Source: Pseudomonas cavernae
Lineage (GTDB): Bacteria; Pseudomonadota; Gammaproteobacteria; Pseudomonadales; Pseudomonadaceae
NCBI RefSeq assembly: GCF_003595175.1
Contig: NZ_CP032419.1
Location: forward strand, 2,108,001 to 2,172,000
Direction: 5' to 3'
DNA: 64,000 nucleotides
The translations under genes were made by a program, and so were the position numbers. The notes under the pieces were generated by a model. The model was not told the origin of the DNA. It worked only from the letters and a program-made list of their open reading frames with translations, and ran no database searches. This document shows positions 53,296-62,879 of the stretch, in pieces. The stretch's first letter is position 1. Every line of letters starts with the position of its first letter.

Positions 53296-53315
53296 TCACC
53301 GAAATATTTACCGGT

Positions 53316-53326
53316 GTGTCGACAAT
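53316..53326. promoter_or_regulatory. GntR-type operator palindrome 2, touching the gntR start codon
   Basis: GTGTCGACAAT ends one base before the ATG at 53327 and shares 10 of 11 bases with operator 1. It takes the place where a ribosome site would be. Confidence 0.65.
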
Positions 53327-54049
53327 ATGCTGGATGCCACTGAAGAGCTGCTGGTCGCTCAAGACGAAAGCGAAACGCTAGCGGAGCATGTCTTTCGGCG
53401 TATTCAGGCAGCCATCGTCAAGGGCGAAATCGCCCCCGGCAGCAAGATCTCCGAGCCGGAGTTGGCGCGTACTTACGGTATCAGTCGCGGCCCGCTGCGC
53501 GAGGCCATCCATCGCCTGGAAGGGCAGCGGCTGCTGGTGCGAGTGCCCCACGTCGGCGCCCGGGTGGTGTCGCTGAGTCAGGCCGAGCTGATCGAGCTGT
53601 ACGAAATCCGCGAGTCGCTCGAAGGCATGGCCTGCCGCCTGGCCGCCGAACGCATGAGCCAGGACGAGATCGACGAACTGCGCCGCCTGCTTGACCTGCA
53701 CGAGCAGGACGAGGCGTTCAAGGCGGGCGTCGGCTACTACCAGCAGGAAGGCGACTTCGACTTCCACTATCGAATCATCCAGGGCAGCGGCAACCGCACC
53801 CTGACCCAGATGCTCTGCGGCGAGCTGTACCAGTTGGTGCGCATGTACCGCCTGCAGTTCTCTGCCACGCCGAACCGGCCGCGCCAGGCCTTCGCCGAGC
53901 ACCACCGAATTCTCGATGCCATCGCCGACCGTGACGGCGAACTGGCCGAGTTGTTGATGCGCCGCCACATCGGCGCCTCCAAGCGTAACGTCGAGCGCCA
54001 TTACCTCGGCGCTTCCACCCCGACAACCACTCCACGAGGTGAGTCATGA
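53327..54049 (+). CDS. GntR/FadR-family regulator of the methylcitrate cluster
   Basis: A 240-residue FCD-subfamily GntR regulator: winged helix (about residues 18-85, [47 protein letters not shown]) and an all-helical FCD effector domain with metal/ligand residues DFDFHYRII and [10 protein letters not shown]. It probably represses the prp genes until a methylcitrate-pathway intermediate is present. ATG 53327 has no Shine-Dalgarno; instead the operator precedes it, so translation may begin on a short leader. Its end overlaps prpB by four bases. Confidence 0.9.
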   Translation: MLDATEELLVAQDESETLAEHVFRRIQAAIVKGEIAPGSKISEPELARTYGISRGPLREAIHRLEGQRLLVRVPHVGARVVSLSQAELIELYEIRESLEGMACRLAAERMSQDEIDELRRLLDLHEQDEAFKAGVGYYQQEGDFDFHYRIIQGSGNRTLTQMLCGELYQLVRMYRLQFSATPNRPRQAFAEHHRILDAIADRDGELAELLMRRHIGASKRNVERHYLGASTPTTTPRGES

Positions 54050-54930
54050 GTTTGAAAACCCCCGGCCAGCGTTTCCGTGACGCCATTGCGGAAGAGCATC
54101 CTCTGCAGGTCATCGGCGCGATCAACGCCAACCATGCGCTGCTGGCCAAGCGTGCTGGCTTCAAGGCCATCTACCTGTCCGGTGGCGGTGTCGCGGCCGG
54201 TTCGCTGGGTCTGCCGGACCTGGGTATCAATACCCTGGATGACGTGCTCACCGACGTGCGTCGCATCACCGACGTCTGCGAGCTGCCGCTGCTGGTGGAT
54301 ATCGACACCGGTTTCGGCCCGAGTGCGTTCAACATCGAGCGCACCGTCAAGAACCTGATCAAGGCCGGCGCCGCCGCCGCGCACATCGAGGACCAGGTCG
54401 GCGCCAAGCGCTGCGGTCACCGTCCGGGCAAGGAAATCGTCTCGGTCGAGGAGATGGTCGACCGCGTCAAGGCGGCCGCCGATGCCAAGACCGATCCCAA
54501 CTTCTTCCTGATCGCCCGTACCGACGCGATCCAGGCCGAGGGTGTCGAGGCTGCCATCGAGCGTTCGCTGAAGTACGTCGAAGCCGGCGCCGATGCGATC
54601 TTCGCCGAAGCGGCCTATGACCTGCCGACCTACAAGCGCTTCGTCGACGAGGTGAAGGTGCCGGTGCTGGCCAACATCACCGAGTTCGGCGCAACCCCGC
54701 TGTTCACCCGTGACGAGCTGGCTTCGGTCGGCGTGGCGATCCAGCTGTACCCGCTGTCCGCCTTCCGTGCGGCCAACAAGGCTGCCGAAGCTGTTTACAC
54801 GGCGGTGCGCCGCGATGGCCATCAGAAAGAGGTCATCGACCTGATGCAGACCCGTGCGGAACTGTATGACCGCATCGGCTACCACGCCTTCGAGCAGAAG
54901 CTCGACGCGCTGTTCGCCGCCAAGAAATAA
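54046..54930 (+). CDS. prpB: 2-methylisocitrate lyase
   Basis: A 294-residue isocitrate-lyase-superfamily TIM barrel with the catalytic KRCGH at residues 121-125, Mg site VDIDTGFG (about 84-91) and [11 protein letters not shown]. It cleaves 2-methylisocitrate to pyruvate and succinate, the last step of the methylcitrate cycle. It overlaps the gntR stop by ATGA, so the regulator and pathway are translationally coupled. prpC follows after 89 bp. Confidence 0.96.
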   Translation: MSLKTPGQRFRDAIAEEHPLQVIGAINANHALLAKRAGFKAIYLSGGGVAAGSLGLPDLGINTLDDVLTDVRRITDVCELPLLVDIDTGFGPSAFNIERTVKNLIKAGAAAAHIEDQVGAKRCGHRPGKEIVSVEEMVDRVKAAADAKTDPNFFLIARTDAIQAEGVEAAIERSLKYVEAGADAIFAEAAYDLPTYKRFVDEVKVPVLANITEFGATPLFTRDELASVGVAIQLYPLSAFRAANKAAEAVYTAVRRDGHQKEVIDLMQTRAELYDRIGYHAFEQKLDALFAAKK

Positions 54931-55019
54931 CCGGCAAGCAGGCCGGCTTGCGCAGCGCGAGCCGGTCTGCCCACGACAAGAAGCGACACCGAACCGGATT
55001 ACATGAGGAGAGACACGCG

Positions 55020-56183
55020 ATGAGCGCTACCCCAGAAACGACCACTCCAGGCTTCAAGCCGAAGAAGTCCGTAGCCCTGAGTGGCACCGCCGCCGGCAAC
55101 ACCGCACTGTGCACTGTCGGCCGCACTGGTAACGACCTGCACTACCGTGGCTATGACGTTCTCGACTTCGCCAACCGCTGCGAATTCGAAGAAATCGCCC
55201 ACCTGCTGGTCCATGGCAAACTGCCGAACGTTGCCGAGCTGGCTGGCTACAAAGCCAAGCTCAAGGCCCTGCGCGGCATCCCGGCGGCCCTCAAGACCTC
55301 CCTCGAGCAACTGCCGCCGTCCGCCCACCCGATGGACGTGATGCGCACCGCCGTATCCGTGTTGGGCTGTGTGTCGCCGGAGAAGGAAGACCACAACCAC
55401 CCGGGCGCCCGCGACATCGCCGACAAGCTGATGGCTTCGCTGGGTTCCGCGCTGCTGTACTGGTACCACTTCAGCCACAACGGCAAGCGCATCGACGTGG
55501 AAACCGATGACGATTCCATCGGTGGCCATTTCCTGCACTTGCTGCACGGCGAGAAGCCGCGTGAGTCCTGGGTGCGCGCGATGCACACTTCGCTGAACCT
55601 GTACGCCGAGCATGAATTCAACGCGTCCACCTTCACTTCCCGCGTAATCGCCGGTACCGGTTCCGACATGTTCTCCTGCGTTGCTGGTGCCATCGGCGCA
55701 CTGCGCGGCCCGAAGCACGGCGGCGCCAACGAAGTGGCCTTCGAGATCCAGAAGCGCTACGACAACCCGAATGAAGCAGAAGCTGACATTCGTGCGCGCG
55801 TCGAGAAGAAGGAAGTCGTGATCGGCTTCGGTCACCCGGTCTACACCGTTGCCGACCCGCGCAACAAGGTGATCAAGGAAGTGGCTCGCGAGCTGTCCGC
55901 CGAGCAGAGCAACACCAAGATGTTCGACATCGCCGAACGTCTGGAAACTATCATGTGGGACATCAAGAAGATGTTCCCCAACCTCGACTGGTTCAGCGCC
56001 GTCAGCTACCACATGATGGGCGTGCCCACCGCCATGTTCACCCCGCTGTTCGTGATCGCCCGCACCTCCGGCTGGTCGTCGCACGTCATCGAGCAGCGCA
56101 TCGACGGCAAGATCATTCGCCCGAGCGCCAACTACGTCGGCCCGGAAGATCTGAAGTTCGTGCCGCTCAAGGACCGTAAATAA
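55020..56183 (+). CDS. prpC: 2-methylcitrate synthase
   Basis: A 387-residue citrate-synthase-family enzyme condensing propionyl-CoA with oxaloacetate. Conserved histidines and Asp are in [25 protein letters not shown] and [13 protein letters not shown]. The length (shorter than GltA) and context make it methylcitrate synthase. I chose ATG 55020 after a GAGGAG site; the open frame continues back to 54948. acnD begins two bases after its stop. Confidence 0.95.
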   Translation: MSATPETTTPGFKPKKSVALSGTAAGNTALCTVGRTGNDLHYRGYDVLDFANRCEFEEIAHLLVHGKLPNVAELAGYKAKLKALRGIPAALKTSLEQLPPSAHPMDVMRTAVSVLGCVSPEKEDHNHPGARDIADKLMASLGSALLYWYHFSHNGKRIDVETDDDSIGGHFLHLLHGEKPRESWVRAMHTSLNLYAEHEFNASTFTSRVIAGTGSDMFSCVAGAIGALRGPKHGGANEVAFEIQKRYDNPNEAEADIRARVEKKEVVIGFGHPVYTVADPRNKVIKEVARELSAEQSNTKMFDIAERLETIMWDIKKMFPNLDWFSAVSYHMMGVPTAMFTPLFVIARTSGWSSHVIEQRIDGKIIRPSANYVGPEDLKFVPLKDRK

Positions 56184-56184
56184 G

Positions 56185-58791
56185 ATGAACAGCCAATACC
56201 GCAAGAATCTGCCCGGAACCCAGCTGGACTACTTCGATGCCCGCGCGGCGGCCGAAGCCATCCAGCCTGGTTCCTGGGCGAAGCTGCCCTATACCTCGCG
56301 CGTGCACGCCGAGAACCTGGTGCGCAAATGCGATCCGGCGATCCTCACCGAGTGCCTGACCCAGATCGTCGAAGGCAAGCAAGAGCGTGACTTCCCGTGG
56401 TTCCCGGCCCGCGTCGTCTGCCACGACATCCTCGGCCAGACTGCGCTGGTCGACCTCGCCGGCCTGCGCGACGCGATCGCCGACCAGGGCGGCGACCCGG
56501 CCCAGGTCAACCCGGTGGTGCCGGTCCAGCTGATCGTCGACCACTCGCTGGCCGTCGAGTGCGGCGGCTTCGACCCGCAAGCGTTCGAGAAGAACCGCGC
56601 CATCGAAGACCGCCGTAACGAAGACCGCTTCCACTTCATCAACTGGACGAAGAAAGCGTTCAAGAACATCGAAGTGATCCAGCCGGGCAACGGCATCATG
56701 CACCAGATCAATCTGGAGAAGATGTCGCCGGTAATCCACTCGGACAATGGCTTGGCCTACCCGGACACCTGCGTCGGCACCGACAGTCACACCCCGCACG
56801 TTGACGCGCTGGGCGTGATCGCCGTTGGCGTGGGCGGCCTGGAAGCCGAGAACGTCATGCTCGGCCGCGCCTCCTGGATGCGCCTGCCGGAAATCGTCGG
56901 CGTCGAGCTGACCGGCAAGCCGGCCGAAGGCATCACCGCCACCGATGTGGTGCTGTCCCTGACCGAATTCCTGCGTCAGTCGAAAGTCGTCGGCGCCTAC
57001 CTGGAATTCCGTGGCGAGGGTGCTTCGGCCCTGACCCTCGGCGACCGCGCGACCATCTCCAACATGGCTCCGGAATACGGCGCCACCGCGGCGATGTTCT
57101 TCATCGACCAGCAGACCATCGACTACCTCAAACTCACCGGCCGTGACGACGAGCAAGTCAAGCTGGTTGAGACCTACGCGAAGGAAGCCGGTCTGTGGGC
57201 GGACAGCCTGAAGACCGCGCAGTACAAGCGCGTTCTGAGCTTCGACCTGTCCACCGTCGTGCGTACTCTGGCTGGCCCGTCCAACCCGCATCGCCGTCTG
57301 CCGGTCTCGGCACTGGCCGAGCGCGGCATCGCCGTGGATCTGGACAAGGCTCGTGCTCAGGAAGCTGACGGTCAGATGCCAGATGGCGCAGTGATCATCG
57401 CTGCCATCACCAGCTGCACCAACACCAGCAACCCGCGCAACGTGATCGCTGCCGGCCTGCTGGCACGTAACGCCAACAAGCTCGGTCTGACCCGCAAGCC
57501 GTGGGTGAAGTCCTCGCTGGCTCCGGGCTCCAAGACCGTTGCCCTGTACCTGGACGAGGCCGGCCTGACCGCAGATCTGGAGCAATTGGGCTTCGGCATC
57601 GTCGCCTTCGCGTGCACCACCTGCAACGGCATGTCCGGCGCGCTGGACCCGGTGATCCAGCAGGAAATTATCGACCGCGACCTGTACGCCACTGCCGTAC
57701 TGTCGGGCAACCGTAACTTCGACGGCCGTATCCACCCGTACGCCAAGCAGGCCTTCCTGGCTTCGCCGCCACTGGTGGTTGCCTATGCCATCGCCGGTAC
57801 CATCCGCTTCGATATCGAGAAGGATGTGCTGGCCGTGGTCGATGGCAAGGAAATCCGCCTGAAGGACATCTGGCCGAGCGACGAAGAAATCGACGCCGTG
57901 GTTAAGGCGGCGGTCAAGCCGGAGCAGTTCCGCAAGGTCTACATCCCGATGTTCGCCATCCAGGAAGACACTGGCCCAAAAGTCGAGCCGTTGTACGACT
58001 GGCGCGAGATGAGCACCTACATCCGTCGTCCGCCGTACTGGGAAGGCGCGTTGGCGGGTGAGCGTACCCTTAAAGGCATGCGTCCTCTGGCCGTACTGCC
58101 GGACAACATCACCACCGACCACCTGTCGCCGTCCAACGCGATCATGATGGATTCGGCCGCTGGCGAGTACCTGCACAAGATGGGCCTGCCGGAAGAGGAC
58201 TTCAACTCCTACGCGACCCACCGTGGCGACCACCTGACTGCTCAGCGCGCAACCTTCGCCAACCCGCAGTTGGTGAACGAAATGGCCGTGGTCAATGGTG
58301 AGGTCAAGAAGGGCTCGCTGACCCGTATCGAGCCGGAAGGCAAGGTCACCCGTATGTGGGAAGCGATCGAGACCTACATGGATCGCAAGCAGCCGCTGAT
58401 CATTGTCGCCGGCGCCGACTACGGTCAGGGCTCGTCCCGTGACTGGGCGGCCAAGGGCGTGCGTCTGGCGGGTGTGGAAGCGATCGCAGCTGAAGGCTTC
58501 GAGCGTATTCACCGCACCAACCTGATCGGCATGGGCGTGCTGCCGCTGGAGTTCAAACCGGGTACCACCCGCAAAACTCTGGGTCTGGACGGCACCGAGA
58601 CCTACGACGTAGTCGGCGATCTCACCCCGCGTACCGATCTGACGCTGGTGATCAATCGTCGCAACGGCGAGCGTGTCGAAGTGCCGATGACCTGCCGTCT
58701 CGACACCGCGGAAGAAGTATCGGTCTACGAGGCCGGCGGTGTGCTGCAGCGCTTCGCCCAGGACTTCCTGGAATCGACTGCTACCGCTTAA
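56185..58791 (+). CDS. acnD: AcnD, Fe/S-dependent 2-methylcitrate dehydratase (2-methyl-trans-aconitate forming)
   Basis: An 868-residue aconitase homologue. [4Fe-4S] cysteines are visible in [11 protein letters not shown] and in ACTTCNGMSG, with VGTDSHTPHVDALG and [14 protein letters not shown]. It is distinct from AcnA (shorter, different spacing) and lies between prpC and prpF. AcnD makes the trans isomer of 2-methylaconitate, so it requires PrpF to isomerise it. It follows prpC by one base. Confidence 0.94.
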   Translation: MNSQYRKNLPGTQLDYFDARAAAEAIQPGSWAKLPYTSRVHAENLVRKCDPAILTECLTQIVEGKQERDFPWFPARVVCHDILGQTALVDLAGLRDAIADQGGDPAQVNPVVPVQLIVDHSLAVECGGFDPQAFEKNRAIEDRRNEDRFHFINWTKKAFKNIEVIQPGNGIMHQINLEKMSPVIHSDNGLAYPDTCVGTDSHTPHVDALGVIAVGVGGLEAENVMLGRASWMRLPEIVGVELTGKPAEGITATDVVLSLTEFLRQSKVVGAYLEFRGEGASALTLGDRATISNMAPEYGATAAMFFIDQQTIDYLKLTGRDDEQVKLVETYAKEAGLWADSLKTAQYKRVLSFDLSTVVRTLAGPSNPHRRLPVSALAERGIAVDLDKARAQEADGQMPDGAVIIAAITSCTNTSNPRNVIAAGLLARNANKLGLTRKPWVKSSLAPGSKTVALYLDEAGLTADLEQLGFGIVAFACTTCNGMSGALDPVIQQEIIDRDLYATAVLSGNRNFDGRIHPYAKQAFLASPPLVVAYAIAGTIRFDIEKDVLAVVDGKEIRLKDIWPSDEEIDAVVKAAVKPEQFRKVYIPMFAIQEDTGPKVEPLYDWREMSTYIRRPPYWEGALAGERTLKGMRPLAVLPDNITTDHLSPSNAIMMDSAAGEYLHKMGLPEEDFNSYATHRGDHLTAQRATFANPQLVNEMAVVNGEVKKGSLTRIEPEGKVTRMWEAIETYMDRKQPLIIVAGADYGQGSSRDWAAKGVRLAGVEAIAAEGFERIHRTNLIGMGVLPLEFKPGTTRKTLGLDGTETYDVVGDLTPRTDLTLVINRRNGERVEVPMTCRLDTAEEVSVYEAGGVLQRFAQDFLESTATA

Positions 58792-58824
58792 GAAACGCTG
58801 AACGGTTCAGCGTTGCTTGCTCTG

Positions 58825-58862
58825 ACAATCGACCCGGTGCCGCAAGGCCCCGGGTCGATTGT
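58825..58862 (+). other. Very stable GNRA-loop hairpin between acnD and prpF
   Basis: ACAATCGACCCGG (58825-58837) and CCGGGTCGATTGT (58850-58862) form a perfect 13-bp stem. Inside, GCC-GCAA-GGC adds three pairs and a GNRA tetraloop. There is no T run after it, so it resembles an mRNA-stability or partial-attenuation structure. Confidence 0.75.
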
Positions 58863-58949
58863 TAAACGGAGCAGGGCGGCGCAAACCCAATGAATCCGAC
58901 CCATTCGTGGTGCTTCATGTGCCGCGGAATCTATCAGGACAACATTGCC

Positions 58950-60137
58950 ATGGCCCACGTACCCCAGATCAAAGTTCCCGCCACCTATATCCGTGGCGGC
59001 ACCAGCAAAGGCGTGTTCTTCCGTCTACAAGATTTGCCCGAGCGCTGCCAGGTGCCGGGCGAGGCCCGTGACAAGCTGTTCATGCGCGTGATCGGCAGCC
59101 CCGACCCTTATTCGGCGCACATCGACGGCATGGGTGGTGCCACCTCCAGCACCAGCAAATGCGTGATCCTGTCGAAGAGCAGCCAGCCCGATCACGATGT
59201 GGACTACCTCTACGGCCAGGTCTCCATCGACAAGGCCTTCGTCGACTGGAGCGGCAACTGCGGCAATCTGTCGACCGCCGCCGGCGCCTTCGCCCTGCAC
59301 GCCGGGCTGGTCGATCCGGCGCGCATCCCGCAGAACGGCACCTGCGTGGTGCGCATCTGGCAAGCCAACATCCAGAAAACCATCATCGCCCATGTACCGG
59401 TCACCAATGGCCAGGTCCAGGAAACCGGCGACTTCGAGCTCGACGGCGTGACCTTCCCGGCCGCGGAAATCGTGCTGGAGTTCCTCGATCCGTCCGACGA
59501 TGGCGAGGAAGGCGGCTCGATGTTCCCCACCGGCAACCTGGTGGACGACCTGGAAGTGCCAGGCATCGGCACGCTCAAGGCGACCATGATCAGCGCTGGG
59601 ATTCCGACCGTGTTCGTCGAGGCCGAGGCCATCGGCTACAAGGGCACAGAGCTGCGTGAAGACATCAACACAAACCCCGAGGCATTGGCCCGCTTCGAGG
59701 CGATCCGCGTCGCCGGTGCCCTGCGCATGGGCTTGATCAAGACGGCCGAAGAGGCGGCCACCCGGCAGCACACGCCGAAGATCGCCTTCGTCGCCAAGCC
59801 GGTCGATTACCTTTCCTCCAGCGGCAAGACCGTAAGCGCCGGCGACGTGGATCTGCTGGCCCGCGCCCTGTCGATGGGCAAGCTGCACCACGCCATGATG
59901 GGCACCGCCGCCGTCGCCATCGGTACTGCCGCCGCGGTCCCCGGTACCCTGGTGAACCTCGCCGCCGGCGGCGGTGAACGCAGCGCCGTGCGCTTCGGCC
60001 ACCCGTCGGGCACGCTGCGTGTCGGCGCCGAAGCCACCCAGGTCAACGGCGAATGGACCGTGACCAAGGCGATCATGAGCCGCAGCGCCCGGGTGCTGAT
60101 GGAAGGCTGGGTCCGTGTGCCGGGCGATGCGTTCTAA
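58950..60137 (+). CDS. prpF: PrpF, 2-methylaconitate cis-trans isomerase
   Basis: A 395-residue protein of the DapF/PrpF fold: IKVPATYIRGGTSKGVFF at the N-terminus, NCGNLSTAAGAFALHAGL (substrate Cys region) and the late GERSAVRFGHPSGTLRVGAE. It converts 2-methyl-trans-aconitate to the cis isomer so that AcnB can finish the cycle. I chose ATG 58950 (MAHVPQIKV, the usual start); an ATG at 58890 in frame lacks support. It is followed by a strong terminator. Confidence 0.93.
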   Translation: MAHVPQIKVPATYIRGGTSKGVFFRLQDLPERCQVPGEARDKLFMRVIGSPDPYSAHIDGMGGATSSTSKCVILSKSSQPDHDVDYLYGQVSIDKAFVDWSGNCGNLSTAAGAFALHAGLVDPARIPQNGTCVVRIWQANIQKTIIAHVPVTNGQVQETGDFELDGVTFPAAEIVLEFLDPSDDGEEGGSMFPTGNLVDDLEVPGIGTLKATMISAGIPTVFVEAEAIGYKGTELREDINTNPEALARFEAIRVAGALRMGLIKTAEEAATRQHTPKIAFVAKPVDYLSSSGKTVSAGDVDLLARALSMGKLHHAMMGTAAVAIGTAAAVPGTLVNLAAGGGERSAVRFGHPSGTLRVGAEATQVNGEWTVTKAIMSRSARVLMEGWVRVPGDAF

Positions 60138-60149
60138 CAACGCCCCGGG

Positions 60150-60190
60150 AAAACGAAAAAGCCGGAGCGAAAGCCCCGGCTTTTTCGTTT
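60150..60190 (+). terminator. Terminator after prpF
   Basis: AAAACGAAAAAGCCGGAGCG and AAGCCCCGGCTTTTTCGTTT form an extended stem with A and T runs, 15 bp past the stop. It splits the operon before prpD. Confidence 0.88.
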
Positions 60191-60232
60191 CAGCAAGACG
60201 CAAGGGATGGATGGCGGAAACGCTGTATAGCC

Positions 60233-60305
60233 GTAGGATGGGTTGAGCAACGCTATACCCATCACTAAACCCTGCGCGGGTATCGCTGCGCTGCACCCAC
60301 CCTAC
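60233..60305. repeat. Intergenic palindromic repeat (GTAGGRTGGGT type) before prpD
   Basis: GTAGGATGGGT at 60233-60243 pairs with ACCCACCCTAC at 60295-60305 in 10 of 11 positions; the interior carries CGCTATACCC/GGGTATCGCT arms. It is related to the repeat at 6908-6981 and lies between the prpF terminator and the prpD start. Confidence 0.65.
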
Positions 60306-60327
60306 CTGCTAGCGAGTGGTTCGAAAG

Positions 60328-61812
60328 ATGAGCGCCAACGTCGACCTCAACATCCGCCCCGATTACGACCAGGTCCTCCAGGACATTGCCGACTACGTCC
60401 TGAATTATAAGGTCGAGTCCGCCGAAGCCCTGAACACCGCCCGCAACTGCCTGATGGATACCCTCGGTTGTGGCCTGCTGGCCCTGCGCTTTCCCGAGTG
60501 CACCAAGCACCTCGGCCCGCTCGTCGAAGGCACTATCGTGCCGCATGGTGCTCGCGTACCGGGTACTACTTTCCGCCTTGATCCAGTCAAGGCCGCCTGG
60601 GACATCGGCGCGATGGTGCGTTGGCTGGACTTCAACGACACCTGGCTGGCGGCCGAGTGGGGCCACCCATCCGACAACCTTGGCGGCATCCTCGCCGTGG
60701 CCGACCACCTGTCGCAGAAGCGCATCGCCAAAGGCGATGCACCGCTGACCATGCGTGTCGTGCTGGAGGCCATGATCATGGCCCACGAAATCCAGGGTGT
60801 GTTCGCTCTGGAGAACTCCTTCAATCGCGTCGGCCTCGATCACGTGTTCCTGGTCAAGCTGGCCTCCACCGCCGTCACCGCCAAGCTGATGGGCGCCAAC
60901 CGCGAGCAGCTGCTGTCCGCGCTGTCCCATGCCTGCGTCGACGGCCAGGCCCTGCGTACCTACCGTCACGCACCGAACGCCGGCTCGCGTAAGTCCTGGG
61001 CCGCCGGCGATGCCTCCAGCCGCGGCGTGCGCCTGGCTGATATCGCCATGCGTGGGGAAATGGGTATCCCCGGCGTGCTCACCGCGGCGCAGTGGGGCTT
61101 CTACGACGTGCTGTTCAGCCACACCAACAAGGACCTGGCGACCAAGCCGGCCGACCAGCGCCAGTTCAGCTTCCCGCAGGGCTTCGGCACCTACGTGATG
61201 GAGAACGTGCTGTTCAAGATCAGCTTCCCGGCCGAGTTCCACGCGCAGACTGCCTGCGAAGCCGCGGTCAAGTTACACCCGCAGGTCAAGGACAAGCTGG
61301 ACCAGGTCGGGAGGATCGTCATCACCACCCAGGAATCGGCGATCCGCATCATCTCCAAGGTCGGCCCGTTGGCCAACGCCGCCGACCGCGATCACTGCAT
61401 CCAGTACATGACCGCCGTGTCGCTGGCCTTCGGCAAGCTGGTGGCCGAGCAGTACGAAGATGACTTCCACGCCGCCAATCCGGTCATCGACGAGCTGCGC
61501 GAGAAAATGGAAATCGTCGAAGACGAGCGCTACACCCGCGAGTACCTGGAAGCCGACAAGCGCTCCATCGCCAACGCCGTGCAGGTGTTCTTCAAGGACG
61601 GTACTTCCACCGAGCAGGTTGCGGTCGAGTACCCGGTCGGCCACCGTCGCCGCCGCGCCGAAGGCATTCCGCTGCTGGAAGAGAAGTTCAAGGCCAATCT
61701 CGCTACCCGTTTTACCGGCCAGCGCAGCGCGGAAATCTTCGCCCTGTGCAAAGATCAGGCGAAGCTGGAAGCTACGCCGGTCCACCGTTTCATGGATCTG
61801 TTCGTGATCTGA
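60328..61812 (+). CDS. prpD: PrpD, 2-methylcitrate dehydratase
   Basis: A 494-residue MmgE/PrpD-family enzyme. Features are [54 protein letters not shown] and [14 protein letters not shown]. It dehydrates 2-methylcitrate to cis-methylaconitate without an Fe/S cluster, so this cluster holds two routes for the same step (PrpD, and AcnD plus PrpF). ATG 60328 is preceded only by a weak GAAAG. It is set apart from prpF by a terminator and a repeat. Confidence 0.94.
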   Translation: MSANVDLNIRPDYDQVLQDIADYVLNYKVESAEALNTARNCLMDTLGCGLLALRFPECTKHLGPLVEGTIVPHGARVPGTTFRLDPVKAAWDIGAMVRWLDFNDTWLAAEWGHPSDNLGGILAVADHLSQKRIAKGDAPLTMRVVLEAMIMAHEIQGVFALENSFNRVGLDHVFLVKLASTAVTAKLMGANREQLLSALSHACVDGQALRTYRHAPNAGSRKSWAAGDASSRGVRLADIAMRGEMGIPGVLTAAQWGFYDVLFSHTNKDLATKPADQRQFSFPQGFGTYVMENVLFKISFPAEFHAQTACEAAVKLHPQVKDKLDQVGRIVITTQESAIRIISKVGPLANAADRDHCIQYMTAVSLAFGKLVAEQYEDDFHAANPVIDELREKMEIVEDERYTREYLEADKRSIANAVQVFFKDGTSTEQVAVEYPVGHRRRRAEGIPLLEEKFKANLATRFTGQRSAEIFALCKDQAKLEATPVHRFMDLFVI

Positions 61813-61865
61813 TGCGCTCCGGTTCCCCGTCCTGCGCTGCGCGGGGCGGATACCTTAGGCAGGAA

Positions 61866-61899
61866 AAGAAAAAGCCCGCATTTTGCGGGCTTTTTTGTT
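61866..61899. terminator. Bidirectional terminator after prpD
   Basis: GAAAAAGCCCGCATTTTGCGGGCTTTTTT is a strong stem with A and T runs between convergent prpD and ppsR. Confidence 0.92.
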
Positions 61900-61913
61900 G
61901 CTCGGGTTGGCGA

Positions 61914-62732
61914 TTATTTCAGGCGCCGTTCAACGCCTTTTTCCACCAGAATCTTGGCGGAGATCTCCTCCACCGAGAAGTGCGTGGAGTTGATGTAGTT
62001 GATGTTTTCCCGGCGTAACAGACTTTCCACCTCGCGCACCTCGAATTCGCATTGGGCGAAGCTGGCGTAGCGGCTGTTGGGTTTGCGCTCGTTACGAATC
62101 GCCGCCAGTCGGTCAGGGTCGATGGTCAGGCCGAACAGCTTGTGCTTGTAGAGTTTGAGCGCGGCCGGCAGCTGCAGGCGCTCCATGTCGTCTTCGGTCA
62201 GCGGGTAGTTGGCCGCCCGGATGCCATATTGCATGGCCATGTACAGACAGGTCGGCGTTTTGCCGCAGCGCGAGACACCGATCAGGATCAGGTCGGCCTT
62301 GTCGTAGTAATGGGTGCGCGCACCATCGTCGTTATCGAGGGCAAAGTTCACCGCCTCGATACGCTCCATGTAGTTGCCGCTGCTGGCGATCGAGTGCGAC
62401 TTGCCGACGCTGTAGGACGAGCGGGAGGTCAGCTCTTGCTCCAGTGGGGCCAGGAAGGTGGAGAAAATGTCGATCATGAAGCCATCGGATTTGGCCAGAA
62501 CGTCACGAATTTCCTGGTTCACCACGGTGTCGAAAATGATCGGCCGGGCACCATCATTCTCCGCAGCGGCGTTGATTTGTTGTACCATTGCGCGCGCTTT
62601 TTCAATGCTGTCGATGTACGGTCGCGTGAGCTTGCTGAACGTGATGGTCTCGAACTGCGCCAACAAGCTCTGGCCCAAGGTTTCGGCGGTGATGCCGGTG
62701 CCATCGGAGATGAAAAAAGCGGTTCGTTTCAT
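61914..62732 (-). CDS. ppsR: PEP synthetase regulatory protein (PSRP, DUF299 kinase/phosphotransferase)
   Basis: A 272-residue bifunctional regulator with the N-terminal [25 protein letters not shown] and the P-loop-like [10 protein letters not shown] at about 152-161. PSRP inactivates PEP synthase by ADP-dependent phosphorylation and reactivates it by Pi-dependent phosphorolysis. It is divergent from its target ppsA with 147 bp between their starts. Confidence 0.95.
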   Translation of the reverse strand: MKRTAFFISDGTGITAETLGQSLLAQFETITFSKLTRPYIDSIEKARAMVQQINAAAENDGARPIIFDTVVNQEIRDVLAKSDGFMIDIFSTFLAPLEQELTSRSSYSVGKSHSIASSGNYMERIEAVNFALDNDDGARTHYYDKADLILIGVSRCGKTPTCLYMAMQYGIRAANYPLTEDDMERLQLPAALKLYKHKLFGLTIDPDRLAAIRNERKPNSRYASFAQCEFEVREVESLLRRENINYINSTHFSVEEISAKILVEKGVERRLK

Positions 62733-62879
62733 TTGCGCCGTAGGCCTTAAGCTGGGATCGATTCTTGGCTATCATAGGCCCCCCTTTTGCCGGGCCTGTA
62801 CTGGCCGGCATTGTGACTTATTTGCCAGGGCCAAAGCCACCGCACGCTGGCTTTCCCAAATTCAAGTGGAGAGATCACC

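Noticed and set aside
56167..58512. A 781-residue minus-strand open frame
   Set aside because: It is antisense to acnD; composition is that of a GC-rich shadow frame, and acnD has clear cluster cysteines.
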